Notes under the pieces: model-generated
Seen by the model: the letters and a program-made list of their open reading frames with translations, nothing else
Database searches by the model: none
Told to the model about the DNA's origin: nothing
NCBI GenBank assembly: GCA_029259745.1
Contig: JAJDEO010000054.1
Coordinates: forward strand, 82,880-146,879
From: Planctomycetota bacterium
Lineage (GTDB): Bacteria; Planctomycetota; B15-G4
Direction: 5' to 3'
DNA: 64,000 nucleotides
In this document: piece by piece, positions 17,427-25,839 of the stretch
Layout of the letters: the number at the start of each line of letters is the position of its first letter
Position numbering within the stretch: the stretch's first letter is position 1
Program-made: the position numbers and the translations under genes

Positions 17427-18422
17427 TCAGCCCAGCAAGTCGCGGATCACGTCGCGCTCACCTTCGAGTTCCTTCACCGACGCGTCGATCTTGGCGCGTG
17501 CGAAGTCGGAGATCGCGAGGCCTTGGTGCACAGCCCAGCCGCCACCGCCCGGCGAAGTCACCGGCACGGACGCGATCAGGCCTTCCGAGATGCCATAGCT
17601 CCCGTCCGAAACGACGGCAACCGAGTGCGTCTCGCCCTTCTTCGTCGCGTGCATCAGATCGTGCACGTGGTCGACGAGGGCGCTGGCCGCCGAGGCCGCC
17701 GACGACAGGCCACGGGCCGCGATGATCGCCGCGCCGCGCTTCTGCACCGTCGTGATGAACTCGCCTTCGAGCCAGGCGCGATCGCTGATCGCGTCGTGAC
17801 CGGCCTTGCCCTTGATCTTGACGTTCTCGAAGTCGGGGTACTGGGTGGCCGAGTGGTTGCCCCAGATCGTCATGTTCGAGATGTCGGTCGTGTGCACGCC
17901 GGCCTTGCCCGCGAGCTGCGCCATGGCGCGGTTCTCGTCGAGACGCGTCATGGCCGAGAAGTTCTGGTTCGGGATGTCGGGCGCGTTGTGCATCGCGATG
18001 AGGCAGTTCGTGTTGCACGGGTTGCCGACGACGGCGACGCGGCAGTCCTTGCTCGCGTTGTCGTTGATGGCCTTGCCCTGACCGACGAAGATCGGACCGT
18101 TCTCCTTGATCAGATCGCCGCGCTCCATGCCCGGGCCGCGCGGCTTGCTGCCGACGAGCAGCGCCCAGTCGACGTCGCCGAAGCCCTCGGCGAGGTCGGA
18201 CGTGCAGGTCATGCCGGCGAGCAGCGGGAAGGCGCAGTCGTCGAGTTCCATCGCGACGCCGCTCAGCGCGGCCATGGCCTTGTCGATCGGCAGTTCGATG
18301 AGGTTGAGGTGGACGGGTTGGTCGGGTCCGAACATGTCGCCGGACGCGATGCGCGGAAGCAGGGCGTAGCCGATTTGACCGGCCGCTCCGGTGACAGCCA
18401 CGCGGATGGGGGACTTGCTCAC
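17427..18422 (-). CDS. mdh: Malate dehydrogenase
   Basis: 331 residues from a GTG at 18422. CAGGAG lies about 8 bases upstream, and the protein then starts MSKSPIRVAVTGAAGQIGY, exactly as in the cytosolic-type MDH family. NAD-binding GAAGQIGY, NPCNTN, the RLDENRA substrate arginine region and the catalytic His in IWGNHS are all present. It interconverts malate and oxaloacetate in the TCA cycle. The coding frame stays open for about 350 bases upstream of the GTG, but that part has no homology and runs into the divergent arsM promoter region. Confidence 0.95.
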   Translation of the reverse strand: MSKSPIRVAVTGAAGQIGYALLPRIASGDMFGPDQPVHLNLIELPIDKAMAALSGVAMELDDCAFPLLAGMTCTSDLAEGFGDVDWALLVGSKPRGPGMERGDLIKENGPIFVGQGKAINDNASKDCRVAVVGNPCNTNCLIAMHNAPDIPNQNFSAMTRLDENRAMAQLAGKAGVHTTDISNMTIWGNHSATQYPDFENVKIKGKAGHDAISDRAWLEGEFITTVQKRGAAIIAARGLSSAASAASALVDHVHDLMHATKKGETHSVAVVSDGSYGISEGLIASVPVTSPGGGGWAVHQGLAISDFARAKIDASVKELEGERDVIRDLLG

Positions 18423-18673
18423 GTCTGTTTCGCTCCTGGGAGATGAAGCCGCCCATTGTGACGTCTCGGGTGGCCTCCGCGCGACCCCTCCCCACCCTGG
18501 CTCGAGGCAGGCCGCCATCACAGCAGCGACGGCCAGGTCGTGGGCCGTCGGCGGCTCCCGGGCGAATGCGTCAGGATTCGTGCAACACCTGTCGCCCTGT
18601 GCCAAATCACTACACTTGCGGCGCTCGCTCTCGGGCGTCCGCCCCCCACCGCCCATTTCACCCGGAGTCCTCC

Positions 18674-19867
18674 ATGTCCTCGCCGACGACCACGTCCTCC
18701 GCGGCCGCTGCAGCCGAGCTCGACCAAGCCGTGCGCGACCGCTACAGCGAAGGCGCCGGCCAGGCCGTCCCCGCACTCTGCTGCCCCGTCGACTACGACA
18801 CCGAGACTCTCGCCGTGATCCCGAAAGAGGTCATCGAGCGCGACTACGGCTGCGGAAACCCGAGCAAGCACCTGCGCCCCGGCGAGACGGTCCTCGACCT
18901 CGGCTCCGGCACGGGCAAGATCTGCTTCATCGCCTCGCAGATCGTGGGCGCCGAAGGGCGCGTGATCGGCGTCGACATGAACGACGACATGCTCGAAGTG
19001 GCACGCCGGAATGCGCCCATTGTCGGTGAGCGCGTCGGCTTCGAGAACGTGTCCTTCTTCAAGGGACGCATCGAGGAACTCGACCTCGACCGCGACGTGC
19101 TCGCCGCGTGGCTGGCCGACAACCCCGTGCGCAGCGAGGGCGACTTCGGACGGCTCGAGCAGCACGTCGAGCGCCTGCGCAGCAGCTCGCCGATGATCGC
19201 GTCCGACTCGATCGACGTCGTCGTCAGCAACTGCGTGCTCAACCTCGTCATGCCCGCCAAGAAGCGCCAGCTCTTCGAAGAGATCTTCCGCGTGCTCCGC
19301 AAGGGTGGCCGCGCCGTGATCTCCGACATCGTGTCGGACGAAGACGTCCCGCTCGAGATGGTCAACGACCCCGAGCTCTGGAGCGGCTGCATCTCCGGCG
19401 CGTTCCGTGAAGACGCGTTTCTGAAGGCTTTCGAAGACGCGGGATTCCACGGCGTCGAGATCCTCGAGCGCGGAGCCGAGGCCTGGCACGTCGTCAACGG
19501 CATCGAGTTCCGCAGCCTCACCGTGCAGGCCTACAAGGGCAAGCAAGGGCCGTGCATGGAGCACCGCCAGGCCGTGATCTACAAGGGCCCGTGGAACGCC
19601 GTCATCGATGACGACGGCCACACGTTGACGCGCGGCCAGCGCATGGCTGTCTGCGAGAAGACGTACGGGCTGATGACGGATTCCCGCGGGCCCTACGCCG
19701 GACAGATCATCGGCGTGCAGCCGCACGAGGCCGTCGACCCCGCCGCGGCCCAGCCGTTCGCCTGCAGCGGCGATCGCGTGCGTTCGCCGAAGGAGTCGAA
19801 GGGCGCCAACTACGTGGAGACGAAGGCGGCAGCAGAGGACTGCTGCGAGCCCGGCACCTGCTGCTGA
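18674..19867 (+). CDS. arsM: Arsenite S-adenosylmethionine methyltransferase (arsenosugar type)
   Basis: 397 residues. SAM motif I is VLDLGSGTGK at about 73-82, then VIGVDMNDDML. Three cysteines sit where ArsM binds As(III): YGCGNP (about 60), SNCVLNL, and SGCISGAF. A C-terminal extension of about 120 residues ends in CCEPGTCC, a possible extra thiol site. It should methylate arsenite stepwise. The adjacent arsS and glycosyltransferase genes point to arsenosugar synthesis, not simple volatilisation. It diverges from mdh across a 251-bp gap that must hold its promoter; I see no clear ArsR operator. Confidence 0.88.
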   Translation: MSSPTTTSSAAAAAELDQAVRDRYSEGAGQAVPALCCPVDYDTETLAVIPKEVIERDYGCGNPSKHLRPGETVLDLGSGTGKICFIASQIVGAEGRVIGVDMNDDMLEVARRNAPIVGERVGFENVSFFKGRIEELDLDRDVLAAWLADNPVRSEGDFGRLEQHVERLRSSSPMIASDSIDVVVSNCVLNLVMPAKKRQLFEEIFRVLRKGGRAVISDIVSDEDVPLEMVNDPELWSGCISGAFREDAFLKAFEDAGFHGVEILERGAEAWHVVNGIEFRSLTVQAYKGKQGPCMEHRQAVIYKGPWNAVIDDDGHTLTRGQRMAVCEKTYGLMTDSRGPYAGQIIGVQPHEAVDPAAAQPFACSGDRVRSPKESKGANYVETKAAAEDCCEPGTCC

Positions 19868-19899
19868 CGGCTGGCGGTCGTCGGTAGAGAGCAGGTTTT

Positions 19900-19931
19900 C
19901 GCGGGGACGCACGGCGCCGTGCGTCCCCGCG
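19900..19931 (+). terminator. Perfect 32-bp palindrome after arsM
   Basis: The arms CGCGGGGACGCACGGC and GCCGTGCGTCCCCGCG are exactly complementary with no spacer. The palindrome lies 33 bases after the arsM stop and is preceded by TTTT. It most likely works as a terminator hairpin; a protein-binding operator for arsS is a weaker alternative. Confidence 0.6.
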
Positions 19932-20126
19932 CAACATTTCCCTTCACGTCGCGGTCACCGTTTGGCCGCTGCGACACGATCCTCTTGGATCCCAGAGCGA
20001 CGGCACACTGGCACTCGTCGATCGCGTGACGTTCTTCACGCAGAGGCTATCTGTCGAGTCGGGCGAAAGGGCGTAGGATGTCCAGCGCCCGCTGGCGCCC
20101 GTCTTCCTCGCCGCGACACCCCTCGC

Positions 20127-21146
20127 ATGTCTTCCGCGTTTTCGCCCTCCCGCGCGTCGAACCGATTCGACGCGACCCTCGCCGCGCACGGCGTCGCGCC
20201 GCTCTCGCGACGCACGCCGACGACGCTGCAGGTCAACATGGGCAAGCTCTGCAATCAGGCGTGTCGGCATTGTCACGTCGACGCGAGCCCGACGCGCACC
20301 GAGCTCATGGACGCCGCAACCGTCGAGCGCGTGCTCGCCGTGCTCGAGGCGAGCCCGTGCATCGAACACGTCGACATCACGGGCGGTGCCCCCGAGATGA
20401 ACCCGCGCTTCAGGATGCTCGTCGACGGCGTGCACGCGCGCGGCCGACGCATCACGGTGCGCTGCAACCTCACCGTGCTCTTCGAAGAGGGCCAGGACGA
20501 CCTCGCCGAGTACTACGCCGCCCACGACGCCACGATCATCGCGTCGCTGCCCTGCTACACGGCCGCCAACACCGACACCCAACGCGGGAGCGGCGCCTTC
20601 GGTCGCAGCATCGCCGCGCTGCTGGCGCTCAACGCCGTCGGCTACGGCGACCACCAGGGCGCCAAGGCACCGTCCGACGGCCCCGCGCCGCGACGCCTGA
20701 ACCTCGTCTACAACCCGCTCGGCCCGTCGCTCCCGCCGCCGCAAGCAAGCCTCGAGGCCGACTACCGCGAGCGTCTGCGCACCGACTTCAACGTCGTCTT
20801 CGACGAGCTGCTCACGATCACGAACATGCCGATCCACCGCTTCGCCGACGACCTCGAGCGCCAGGGCAAGCTCGGCGAGTACGAGCAGCTCCTCGTCGAT
20901 TCGTTCTCGCCGCAGACCGTGCAGCAGGTCATGTGTCGCGACCTCGTGAGCGTCGACTGGGATGGCAAGCTCGCCGACTGCGACTTCCACCAGATGCTCG
21001 ACATCCCGCTTGGCGCGGGTGCGAAATCGATCTTCGACGTCGACGACTTCGCGACGTTCGCGGGTTCGTCGATCACGACGGCTGCGCACTGCCTTGGCTG
21101 CACGGCGGGTCAGGGCAGCAGCTGCGGCGGCGCGCTCGACGGCTGA
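20127..21146 (+). CDS. arsS: Arsenosugar biosynthesis radical SAM protein ArsS
   Basis: 339 residues. The radical-SAM cluster CxxxCxxC is CNQACRHC at 42-49, followed by HVDASPTRTE and the glycine motif VDITGGAPEMNP. The C-terminal third is the Cys-rich domain of this family: MCRDLVSVDWDGKLADCDF, then HCLGCTAGQGSSCGG. ArsS is thought to add the 5'-deoxyadenosyl group of SAM to dimethylarsenite. Many relatives are selenoproteins; here all expected sites read as Cys codons and the TGA is a plausible normal end. It follows arsM by 259 bases, so it may have its own promoter. Confidence 0.9.
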   Translation: MSSAFSPSRASNRFDATLAAHGVAPLSRRTPTTLQVNMGKLCNQACRHCHVDASPTRTELMDAATVERVLAVLEASPCIEHVDITGGAPEMNPRFRMLVDGVHARGRRITVRCNLTVLFEEGQDDLAEYYAAHDATIIASLPCYTAANTDTQRGSGAFGRSIAALLALNAVGYGDHQGAKAPSDGPAPRRLNLVYNPLGPSLPPPQASLEADYRERLRTDFNVVFDELLTITNMPIHRFADDLERQGKLGEYEQLLVDSFSPQTVQQVMCRDLVSVDWDGKLADCDFHQMLDIPLGAGAKSIFDVDDFATFAGSSITTAAHCLGCTAGQGSSCGGALDG

Positions 21147-21242
21147 CAAACCCGAGGCAGACGTGCTTCCGTCCGTCGGCCCGTCTGACTGCTGTGCAGG
21201 CGCAGTCACGCCCCCGCGATCATCGCCCAGGGACAACCCGGG

Positions 21243-21860
21243 TCAGGCGTTCGGGGCAATCTCCGCCAGCACGGCGAGTGCAGCCGTCGCGCGGCGCACG
21301 CGCTCGGCCTTCCAGTCGCTGCCGGCCCGTCCGGCGGCTCGGTCTGTGAGATACGCGGCCTCGGGGTGCGGCCACAAGCCGCGTGCGTCGGCTTCCATCC
21401 ACGCCTCGGCGTACTCGCGCAGCGTCGGCGCCGTTCCGGCCGTCCAGAACTCGCGACAGAGAATGCGCGCGACGGCGCCGTTCTTGAACGCGCCGCCGGT
21501 GAGCGCTTCGAGCGCGTCGACCAGGGCGGGATCGTGCTTGTCGTACCACCCGTAGTAGAGCCGATCGGAGGGACGAAAGCGCGGCGGCGGATCCGAAGGC
21601 GCGAGCACGGCCTGGCGAAACACGGTCGGCCCCGGAACGCGCCCCGTCTTCAGGTACGTGCGGACACGATCGAGCACCACGGACTTGCGATCGATGTCGG
21701 ACGTGCGGCGCAGCGTCCCGTCGGCCTCCTCGCGCATGATCGCCCAGGGGATCCCGTGCGCGCGACAGAAGCCGCGCATCTCGGCGAGGTTGACGTAGTT
21801 GAGGTCGTCGAAGAGGCGACGACGATCGGCGGCTGTCAGCTGCGTGAGAAGCGATGGCAT
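21243..21860 (-). CDS. Conserved-looking hypothetical protein in arsenosugar cluster
   Basis: 205 residues, soluble, no signal peptide or membrane segment. It begins MPSLLTQLTAADRRRLFDDLNYVN, then a helical stretch AEMRGFCRAHGIPW that recalls a SAP/HeH-like helix-extended-loop-helix. Further motifs are RLYYGWYDKHD, ALTGGAFKNGAVARILCREFW and LWPHPEAAYL. I do not recognise the family. Codon use matches its neighbours. It is convergent with arsS and lies between arsS and the glycosyltransferase, on the opposite strand, so a pathway role is only suggested by position. Confidence 0.65.
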   Translation of the reverse strand: MPSLLTQLTAADRRRLFDDLNYVNLAEMRGFCRAHGIPWAIMREEADGTLRRTSDIDRKSVVLDRVRTYLKTGRVPGPTVFRQAVLAPSDPPPRFRPSDRLYYGWYDKHDPALVDALEALTGGAFKNGAVARILCREFWTAGTAPTLREYAEAWMEADARGLWPHPEAAYLTDRAAGRAGSDWKAERVRRATAALAVLAEIAPNA

Positions 21861-21997
21861 CGGGCAGTGCCGTCAGAGCACGGGGATCGTCGTGAGCGCC
21901 CCTGCGTACACGCCACGCGTGAAGTCGGGGCGAATGACTCGCGCCGCTCGCCGTCACAGCGAGTGGCGCAGGCCCAGGACCAGGTACACTCCGCCGC

Positions 21998-23371
21998 ATG
22001 ATGTCATCCGCCCGCCTCATCGTGCTGGGAAAGCCTCCCCGGATCGGTGAGGGCAAGTCGCGCCTTGCGGCCGATGTCGGGGCTGCCGCTGCAGCTCGAC
22101 TCGCGCGGGCGTTCTTGCTCGACACCTGGGCGTCGGTCTCGAGCTTCGTCTCGCAGACGGCCGAACTCGACCTCGTGTTCGCCCCGTCGGCGACGCTCGA
22201 CCGCTACCCGAAACTGATGCCTCCGCCGACGATCGTGCGCCAGGCCGAGGGCGACCTCGGCCGCCGCATGGCCACGCTTGCCGTCGGCGCACTCAACCAA
22301 CACCCGCGCACGCTGCTCCTCGGCAGCGACAGCCCCGGCCTGCCGCACGAGCACATCCGCGCGGCGCTCGCGCTGCTCGACGAGGCCGATGTCGTGCTCG
22401 GCGACAACCCCGACGGAGGCTTCTGGTGCCTCGGACTGCGCTCGGGTTCACCGGCCTTGAGCGGCAACACGTGGCTCGACGACCTCGACTGGGACGACCC
22501 GCAGACGGCGAGCCAGGTCGAGACGCGCTGTCGGCGCCTCGGGCTCACCGTCACGCGCGCCCCACTCTGGGTCGACATCGACGTCGCCACGGACCTCGGA
22601 GCTCTCGACGAACTCCTCGCCGGCGACACCTCGCTCGTCGAACACACCGCTGCGGCACGCGCGCTCGGCGCGGACCACGCGCCGCTGTCGATCGTCGTGC
22701 CGACGCTCGACGAGGGCACACGCCTCGACGCCTGCCTCGACGCGCTGGCCGCGCTTCCCCACCGTGACGAACATCCACTCGAGATCGTCATCGCCGACGG
22801 CGGCAGCAGCGACCGCAGCCCCGAGCGCGCCGTCGGTCGCGGGCACATCGTCGTGACGGCGACACCCGCCGGACGTGGCCGCCAACTCGCCGCCGGCGCG
22901 GCGCTGTCCACGGGCGCGACGCTGCTCTTCCTGCACGTCGACACGCGCCTCCCCTCCGACGCGTTCGCTCAGATCGAGCGCGCGTTGCATGAGGGCGCCG
23001 AAGCCGGGGCCTTCGTGACGCATACCGTCGCCGACCCCGGCGTGCCAAACCGCGCCGGCCCGATGCTGCGCCTCGCCGACATCCGCTCGCGCGTCACGCG
23101 TCATCCCTACGGCGACCAGGCACTGTTCGTCACGCGCGAGGCCTACGCCGCTGTCGGCGGCTTCCGCGACATGCCGATCATGGAGGACTACGACCTCACC
23201 GTGCGCTTGGCGAAGCGTCGCCCGCTGGCGCGCATCAACTCACCGGTGCAGGTCTCGGGCCGCAGCATCCAACGCAACCCGCTGCGCGCCGCGCTGCTAC
23301 TGCGCGTCATCCCGCCGCTCTACCGTCTCGGCGTGAGCCCGACGGCGCTCGCACGCTTGTACCGGCTCTAG
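21998..23371 (+). CDS. Fused double glycosyltransferase of arsenosugar type (TIGR04282 + TIGR04283)
   Basis: 457 residues made of two enzymes usually encoded separately. Residues 1 to about 205 are a CofC/GT-A-like domain of the TIGR04282 group: RLIVLGKPPRIGEGKSRLA, LLLGSDSPGLP, and DNPDGGFWCLGL. From about 225, a family-2-like glycosyltransferase of the TIGR04283 group begins with LSIVVPTLDEG, then DGGSSD, FLHVDTRLP, GDQALFVTREAY and MEDYDLTVRL. Both groups are recurrent partners of arsM/arsS. The fusion would couple the two sugar-handling steps. The exact acceptors are unknown. Confidence 0.87.
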   Translation: MMSSARLIVLGKPPRIGEGKSRLAADVGAAAAARLARAFLLDTWASVSSFVSQTAELDLVFAPSATLDRYPKLMPPPTIVRQAEGDLGRRMATLAVGALNQHPRTLLLGSDSPGLPHEHIRAALALLDEADVVLGDNPDGGFWCLGLRSGSPALSGNTWLDDLDWDDPQTASQVETRCRRLGLTVTRAPLWVDIDVATDLGALDELLAGDTSLVEHTAAARALGADHAPLSIVVPTLDEGTRLDACLDALAALPHRDEHPLEIVIADGGSSDRSPERAVGRGHIVVTATPAGRGRQLAAGAALSTGATLLFLHVDTRLPSDAFAQIERALHEGAEAGAFVTHTVADPGVPNRAGPMLRLADIRSRVTRHPYGDQALFVTREAYAAVGGFRDMPIMEDYDLTVRLAKRRPLARINSPVQVSGRSIQRNPLRAALLLRVIPPLYRLGVSPTALARLYRL

Positions 23372-23400
23372 CGAGCGGCGTGCGTCCGGCGAGACACCGT

Positions 23401-24651
23401 TCACGTCGTGCGCCCCGCTCGGACGAGACGCGACAGCGGGCGCCACGTCAGCGCGATCACCGTCAACTCGGCGAGTCCCGCGATCACGAACGCCCACGTG
23501 TAGCCGGCCTCCCACCCCGAGGACGCTGCAACCGTCTCGCTCACGGCGCCGCCCACGAGCGGCCCGGCGATGAAGCCCAGCGACCCGGCGGCGTTGAACC
23601 CTCCCATCGCAGCACCGCGCGCCTCGTCCCCGGCAACCTCACTCGCCATCACGAGCGACGGGACGAACATCACGGCCGACGCCACGCCGAGCGCGAGCAT
23701 CAAGACCCCGAGCGACGACGCCGGCCAGGCTCCCACCAGCATCACGCCGACGCCGTAAATCGCGCTGCCGCCGATCATCATCGCGCGTCGGGAGCGGCGT
23801 TCGGACAAACGACCGAAGGGATAGGACAGCAGCGAGAACGGGATCAGGAACATCGCCAAGAGTCCGCCGATCGCGGCAGAGTCGAGGTCGTGGATGCGCT
23901 TTGCAAACAGCGAGAAGGTCGTCGTGAAGAAGCCGACCGTGAAGCGGTCGACGAAGGCGAAGGCGAGCGGAACGACGAGTGCCGGGCGCTCTCGGATGAT
24001 CGCGAGCAGCGAGCCGATCCCCGACGACGTACGGCGCGCTGCGCGTCCCTTCTCGACGACGAGGAAGGTCGCGAGCACCGCGGCCGTGACGAGCACTGCC
24101 GAGCCGATGACGAGCGGACGCTGCGGATCGTCGCGACCGAGAATGCCCCCGAGTGGCGCGCCGAGCGCCACGCCGAGCGTGATCCCCCCGCCGACCATGC
24201 CCATGATGCGCCCGCGCTTGCCCGGCGGCGCCCCGCTGGCCGCGACGGCGAGCACGAGCGACAACGCCGTGATGTTGGCACAGCCCTCGACGAACCGAAT
24301 CGCCATGAACGTCCCGAAGGAGACGTCGAGGGTGAGCGCAAAGAAGCACAGCGCGTCGAGGAGGATCGCCGCAACGACGAGACTGCGCACGCGGCCGAGT
24401 CGGTCGGCGAGTGCGCCGGCAAAGGGTGCGGCGAGCACCGCGCCGATCATGTTCACGGACATGAACCACGACGTCGCGAACTCGGAGACGTCGAAGCGTT
24501 CGAAGACGAGCCCGCGCAGCACGGCCACGGGCAACGTGTTCGGGACGATCGTCAGCAGCGCGACGAGCGCGAGCCCGGCACCTTCACGCGCCGTGAGGAC
24601 CGCGGGCTGCGGCATCGGTGACAGCGACGTCTCTGTGGTCCGGGCGGGCAT
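23401..24651 (-). CDS. Major facilitator superfamily transporter
   Basis: 416 residues from ATG 24651 (or 24615; neither has a clear Shine-Dalgarno). About twelve hydrophobic segments are visible, with MFS loop motifs GALADRLGRVRSLVV (after TM2) and GRLSERRSRRAMMIGG (after TM8). It resembles drug/metabolite exporters. It ends 29 bases from the convergent glycosyltransferase gene. It could export an arsenical or arsenosugar, but nothing in the sequence proves the substrate. Confidence 0.85.
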   Translation of the reverse strand: MPARTTETSLSPMPQPAVLTAREGAGLALVALLTIVPNTLPVAVLRGLVFERFDVSEFATSWFMSVNMIGAVLAAPFAGALADRLGRVRSLVVAAILLDALCFFALTLDVSFGTFMAIRFVEGCANITALSLVLAVAASGAPPGKRGRIMGMVGGGITLGVALGAPLGGILGRDDPQRPLVIGSAVLVTAAVLATFLVVEKGRAARRTSSGIGSLLAIIRERPALVVPLAFAFVDRFTVGFFTTTFSLFAKRIHDLDSAAIGGLLAMFLIPFSLLSYPFGRLSERRSRRAMMIGGSAIYGVGVMLVGAWPASSLGVLMLALGVASAVMFVPSLVMASEVAGDEARGAAMGGFNAAGSLGFIAGPLVGGAVSETVAASSGWEAGYTWAFVIAGLAELTVIALTWRPLSRLVRAGRTT

Positions 24652-24702
24652 CGCCGAGCGGAATAGCACACTGCGTGCGACGTGCGCCAGCGATCGCACC
24701 CA

Positions 24703-25839
24703 TCAGCGCGACGCGAGTTCTTCCTTGCGCGCTTGGTAGGCCTCGAGCACGACCTTCGCCTCGGCGTGTTCGCCCCGCAGACGCAAGGCCCGCGAGAGCA
24801 TGTACTGCGCCTTGAGATGGTTGGGACGGGCGGCAAGCAGCGATCGCAGATGGCGCTCGGCCGACTCGGGTTCGCGCAGCGTGAGGTCGACCTCGGCACG
24901 CACGAGCTGGGCCTCGATGTGGTCGGGACGTTCGGTGAGGACGGCGTCGAGCATCGCTGCGGCCTCGTCGAAGGTGCCCCCGCGGAGGTGGCAACGCGCC
25001 AGACCGATGCGCGCGTCGATGTCGCCGGGACGCGCTGCCAGCACCTGGTCGAAGCACTCGCGAGCGACGTCGAGACGATCCATCGAGCGGCAGACCTCGC
25101 CGTGCATCGACGTGAGCGCGAGACGTTCATCGGTGTCGGCATCGTCCCGCTCGAGCCCCGCGAGGACGATCTCCTCGGCGCGCTCGTTGCGGTTGAAACG
25201 GACGAGCGCGCGGGCGAGGTCGATGCGTACGTCGACTCGGCTGTCGTCGAGCTGCAGCGCGCGCTCGAGCCGCGGGACGGCCCGTTCGACGCGATCGACG
25301 TCCTCGAGCTCGCGCCGCCCGCGCTCGTGCAGAAGGTCGATCTCCACGTCGCGCCGCAACACGTCCGACATGGTGCTCGGGATCTCGTCGAAGGCCTGCG
25401 CCGCCTCGGCATCTCGCCCCAGCTGCACGAGCATCCGCACACGGAGCGCGTGTAGGTCGACGTGCTTGGGCGCCGTCTCGAGGCTTCGTTCGACCCCGGC
25501 GAGGACATCCGGAGTTGCTCCGCCGAGTGCGGCGAGTCGCAGCGACGCGATGACCAACGGCAAGGCCGCGCCGCGCTGCTCCGATGTCAGATCGTGCGCC
25601 GAACGCTGCGCGTCCTCGAGGCGACCGGCATCGAGCAACGCTTGGATCGTCTCGCCGAGAACACGCGGGTCGCGCGGCGCCGAGGCTTGCTCGAGGACGA
25701 CGAGCGCCGCCTCGGGGTGGCCGTTGCGGCGCAACTCGCGGGCTGCCTTGGCGGCCTTCGCCGGATCACCTGCAGCGTGCGCCCAGGACGACAGGGCGAG
25801 CACGACGAGGAGCGCGAGCCCCGACAGTCGGGCACTCAT
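24703..25839 (-). CDS. Exported TPR-repeat protein
   Basis: 378 residues. The signal peptide LALLVVLALSSWAHA is followed by about nine tetratricopeptide-like helical repeats (for example ERLALTSMHGEVCRSMDRLD, IDARIGLARCHLRGGTFDEA, PNHLKAQYMLSRALRLRGEH). It starts inside the stop of the CRTAC1 gene (ATGA overlap), so the two are translationally coupled. It is likely a periplasmic scaffold for the beta-propeller partner; the role is inference. Confidence 0.82.
   Translation of the reverse strand: MSARLSGLALLVVLALSSWAHAAGDPAKAAKAARELRRNGHPEAALVVLEQASAPRDPRVLGETIQALLDAGRLEDAQRSAHDLTSEQRGAALPLVIASLRLAALGGATPDVLAGVERSLETAPKHVDLHALRVRMLVQLGRDAEAAQAFDEIPSTMSDVLRRDVEIDLLHERGRRELEDVDRVERAVPRLERALQLDDSRVDVRIDLARALVRFNRNERAEEIVLAGLERDDADTDERLALTSMHGEVCRSMDRLDVARECFDQVLAARPGDIDARIGLARCHLRGGTFDEAAAMLDAVLTERPDHIEAQLVRAEVDLTLREPESAERHLRSLLAARPNHLKAQYMLSRALRLRGEHAEAKVVLEAYQARKEELASR

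Noticed and set aside
20127..21146. ArsS as a selenoprotein read through TGA
   Set aside because: The Cys-rich ending HCLGCTAGQGSSCGG is complete before the TGA, and the codons after it do not continue a conserved pattern that I can recognise.
23380..24621. A 413-codon plus-strand frame opposite the MFS gene
   Set aside because: Highly charged, repeat-like translation with no fold signature; the MFS loops on the other strand are clear.
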